Source: Physocladia obscura (taxonomy: Eukaryota; Chytridiomycota; Chytridiomycetes; Chytridiales; Chytriomycetaceae). Taken from it: 31,318 nt of DNA. The stretch covers positions 1 to 31,318 of the forward strand of contig JADGJH010000034.1 of assembly GCA_027596945.1 (NCBI GenBank), given 5' to 3'. The notes under the pieces were generated by a model. The model had not been told where the DNA came from. It did not search any database and saw only the letters and a program-made list of their open reading frames with translations. Shown here piece after piece: positions 29,882 to 31,318 of this stretch. Position numbers and translations under genes: made by a program. The first letter of the stretch is position 1. Each line of letters begins with the position of its first letter.

Positions 29882-31170
29882 CTACTGCGTCTTAAACCAG
29901 TCAGAAATTGTATTCCCAATTCTCGGAAGTGTTTCAAAAAAAAAACAAGTGCAACAAAAAACAATGACACGTAAGACCGATATATAGAAGCCTCTATAAT
30001 GCGGTGGGCGCAATCTCTTTCGGTACACTCGTCGCTAGAAAAATTGAACTTGAAAATAAAGAAATTTTGTGAATGAATAATAACAATTAAGAAACAATTC
30101 AACCTTTGCTGCGATTGCGATCGAATTTCAAGCTGTTTTGTCAAGCTATAGTTTAAAGCGAAAAGCTCCCGAAGCTTTACTTTCAACTCCTTTGAAGTTT
30201 GCTTATAAAATTCCACGTTTTCGTCTTCCTGCTCACAGTTACTGCTACTGCCACCGTTGCTACTGTTTGCCCTTGAGACAATTTGTTTGGTTTGAGAAGC
30301 ATTATCTGCGACCTCAATGAAACGATCTGAGATTAAAGATTTTTTTGGTTGCTTTTGTCGCAAAAGTCGAGTTTAAAAAGTGTATCTTCGACAAAATAAT
30401 GCTAATAATTTTTTTACCATAGAAATTTCAACGATTTTTTTTTCGAAAGAATTTTTTGAATTTTGAATCTGCTCCTTGAGAGTTTCGGACTCATGCCGAG
30501 ATTTTTGTAGTTCCAATTCATATCTTTCTTCGAGCTTTTTCATTTCTGCAAGCTCTCGTAGACATCCAATAACTATTGACCGGGACTCAATAAGGCTCGA
30601 GCTTTGCTGTTTTTGTTTTTTTTGGTTGTATGGTGGTTACTTATTTTTAGATTTTTTTTCCACGCTTTTCAATATACCAAATGCTTGATGACTTGAAGTG
30701 ATTCTTCGTCGCTCGCAAACTCGAGAAACAACGCCGAAAAGTCTATTTCGTCAGTATCTGCTGTTGTGGGTCTCGTTCTAGTGTTTTTATCGACCAGCAG
30801 ACTATTTTCTTCCAAAGAGTCTAGTCGTTTTTTTGTTTTTTTTAAATTTATTTATTTACGAGTAATTTATCAGTCGAAGTTGGGGAAAATAATGAGTGAA
30901 ATAGAGCATACTTTCAACTAATTTTCTTTGTTGACGCAACTCCATCAATTCACGTCCAAGAACTTTTCGTTGATGTTTTAAATCGGAAAGATTTTTTTGG
31001 TTCGCCTGTTTTTACCATTTATTGTTTGGCTGTTATTTTAAAATAATTTATATTACATTATTCAAATCTAACGATTCCTCTTGCATTATTTGAAAAGAGA
31101 CTTCATCAATTTTTTCTTTTAGCTGTCGAATTTTGATGGAAACTGAGTGGTGGTGACGGAATCTCTCAAT
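29882..31170 (-). CDS. Coiled-coil protein, C-terminal part (5' exons outside window)
   Basis: Seven exons (31057-31170, 30912-31005, 30678-30820, 30418-30606, 30104-30351, 29978-30034, 29882-29921) join in phase to 294 residues ending in TAG. Heptad-like charged helices dominate: SIKIRQLKEKIDEVSFQ, LKHQRKVLGRELMELRQQ, ELAEMKKLEERYELELQKSR and KELKVKLRELFALNYSL. A Ser/Gly/Asn-rich linker lies in exon 5. No catalytic motif is visible. The SSLIESRSIVIGCLRELAEM segment faintly recalls tail regions of kinesin-4 family proteins, but I would not name it on that. The first exon seen begins after an acceptor at 31171, so the gene continues upstream, beyond or near the window end. Nothing further is recognised in 31171-31318. 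Confidence 0.7.
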
Positions 31171-31225
31171 CTACTTCCATCACAGCGCCCCATTGAAAAT
31201 AACAGTTATTAATTAGTCCAATCAC

Positions 31226-31246
31226 TTTTTTTTTTTTTTTTTTTTT
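31226..31246. repeat. Poly-T tract (T21)
   Basis: An uninterrupted run of 21 T on the plus strand, presumably inside an intron of the coiled-coil gene, where it reads as poly-A on the coding strand. Confidence 0.85.
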
Positions 31247-31318
31247 AAAAACAATTAAGATAAAAGAGGTTGAAAACCAGGTTTAAAATTTAACCCCGAA
31301 AATTTTTTTGCGCCAAAT

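Overview
The window is nuclear DNA from a compact, AT-rich eukaryotic genome. Almost every gene is broken by short GT-AG introns, mostly about 30 to 130 nt, and neighbours often start head-to-head or end tail-to-tail with only tens of bases between them. The standard code fits, since TAA, TGA and TAG all end recognisable genes. The inner-arm axonemal dynein subunit DNAI3/WDR63 implies motile cilia or flagella. With Integrator INTS2, a GT43 glucuronyltransferase-like enzyme and a fungal-looking Golgi glycosyltransferase, this suggests a flagellated opisthokont, perhaps a zoosporic fungus or a unicellular relative of animals. That placement is inference.

Layout, first third. A broken, mobile-element-like reading frame (1-1350, minus) ends at a T20 tract. 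INTS2 (1387-5237, minus, 19 exons) lies head-to-head with a ZC3H3-type CCCH zinc-finger gene (5294-6935, plus). SNRPG (6991-7469, minus) and RPL26 (7708-8602, plus) form a second divergent pair. ASF1 follows (8801-9794, plus). INTS2, ZC3H3 and SNRPG all act in RNA processing or snRNP assembly.

Middle. An unassigned multi-exon minus-strand gene (10122-10833) lies next to one intact GT43 gene (11012-12084) and two decayed GT43 copies (12440-12700 and 12826-13350). Then come cytoplasmic dynein intermediate chain DYNC1I (14299-16824, plus), a type II membrane glycosyltransferase-like gene (17256-19047, plus) and a short stretch that looks coding but whose exons I could not settle (19094-19785).

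Last third. A PP2C-like phosphatase (19899-21880, minus) starts 41 bp from DNAI3/WDR63 (21922-25391, plus). An unidentified ORF ending in an A20 tract follows. EIF2B4 (25930-28463, minus) starts 27 bp from the prefoldin-like UXT (28491-29119, plus). The window closes with a direct repeat and the 3' part of a coiled-coil gene (29882-31170, minus).

Exon boundaries were worked out by hand from GT-AG sites, frame continuity and remembered family sequences. They are internally consistent in phase but have not been checked against transcripts. I found no convincing new multi-gene system. The most unusual items are the GT43 duplication and decay series, the ultra-short introns and the tight divergent gene pairs.
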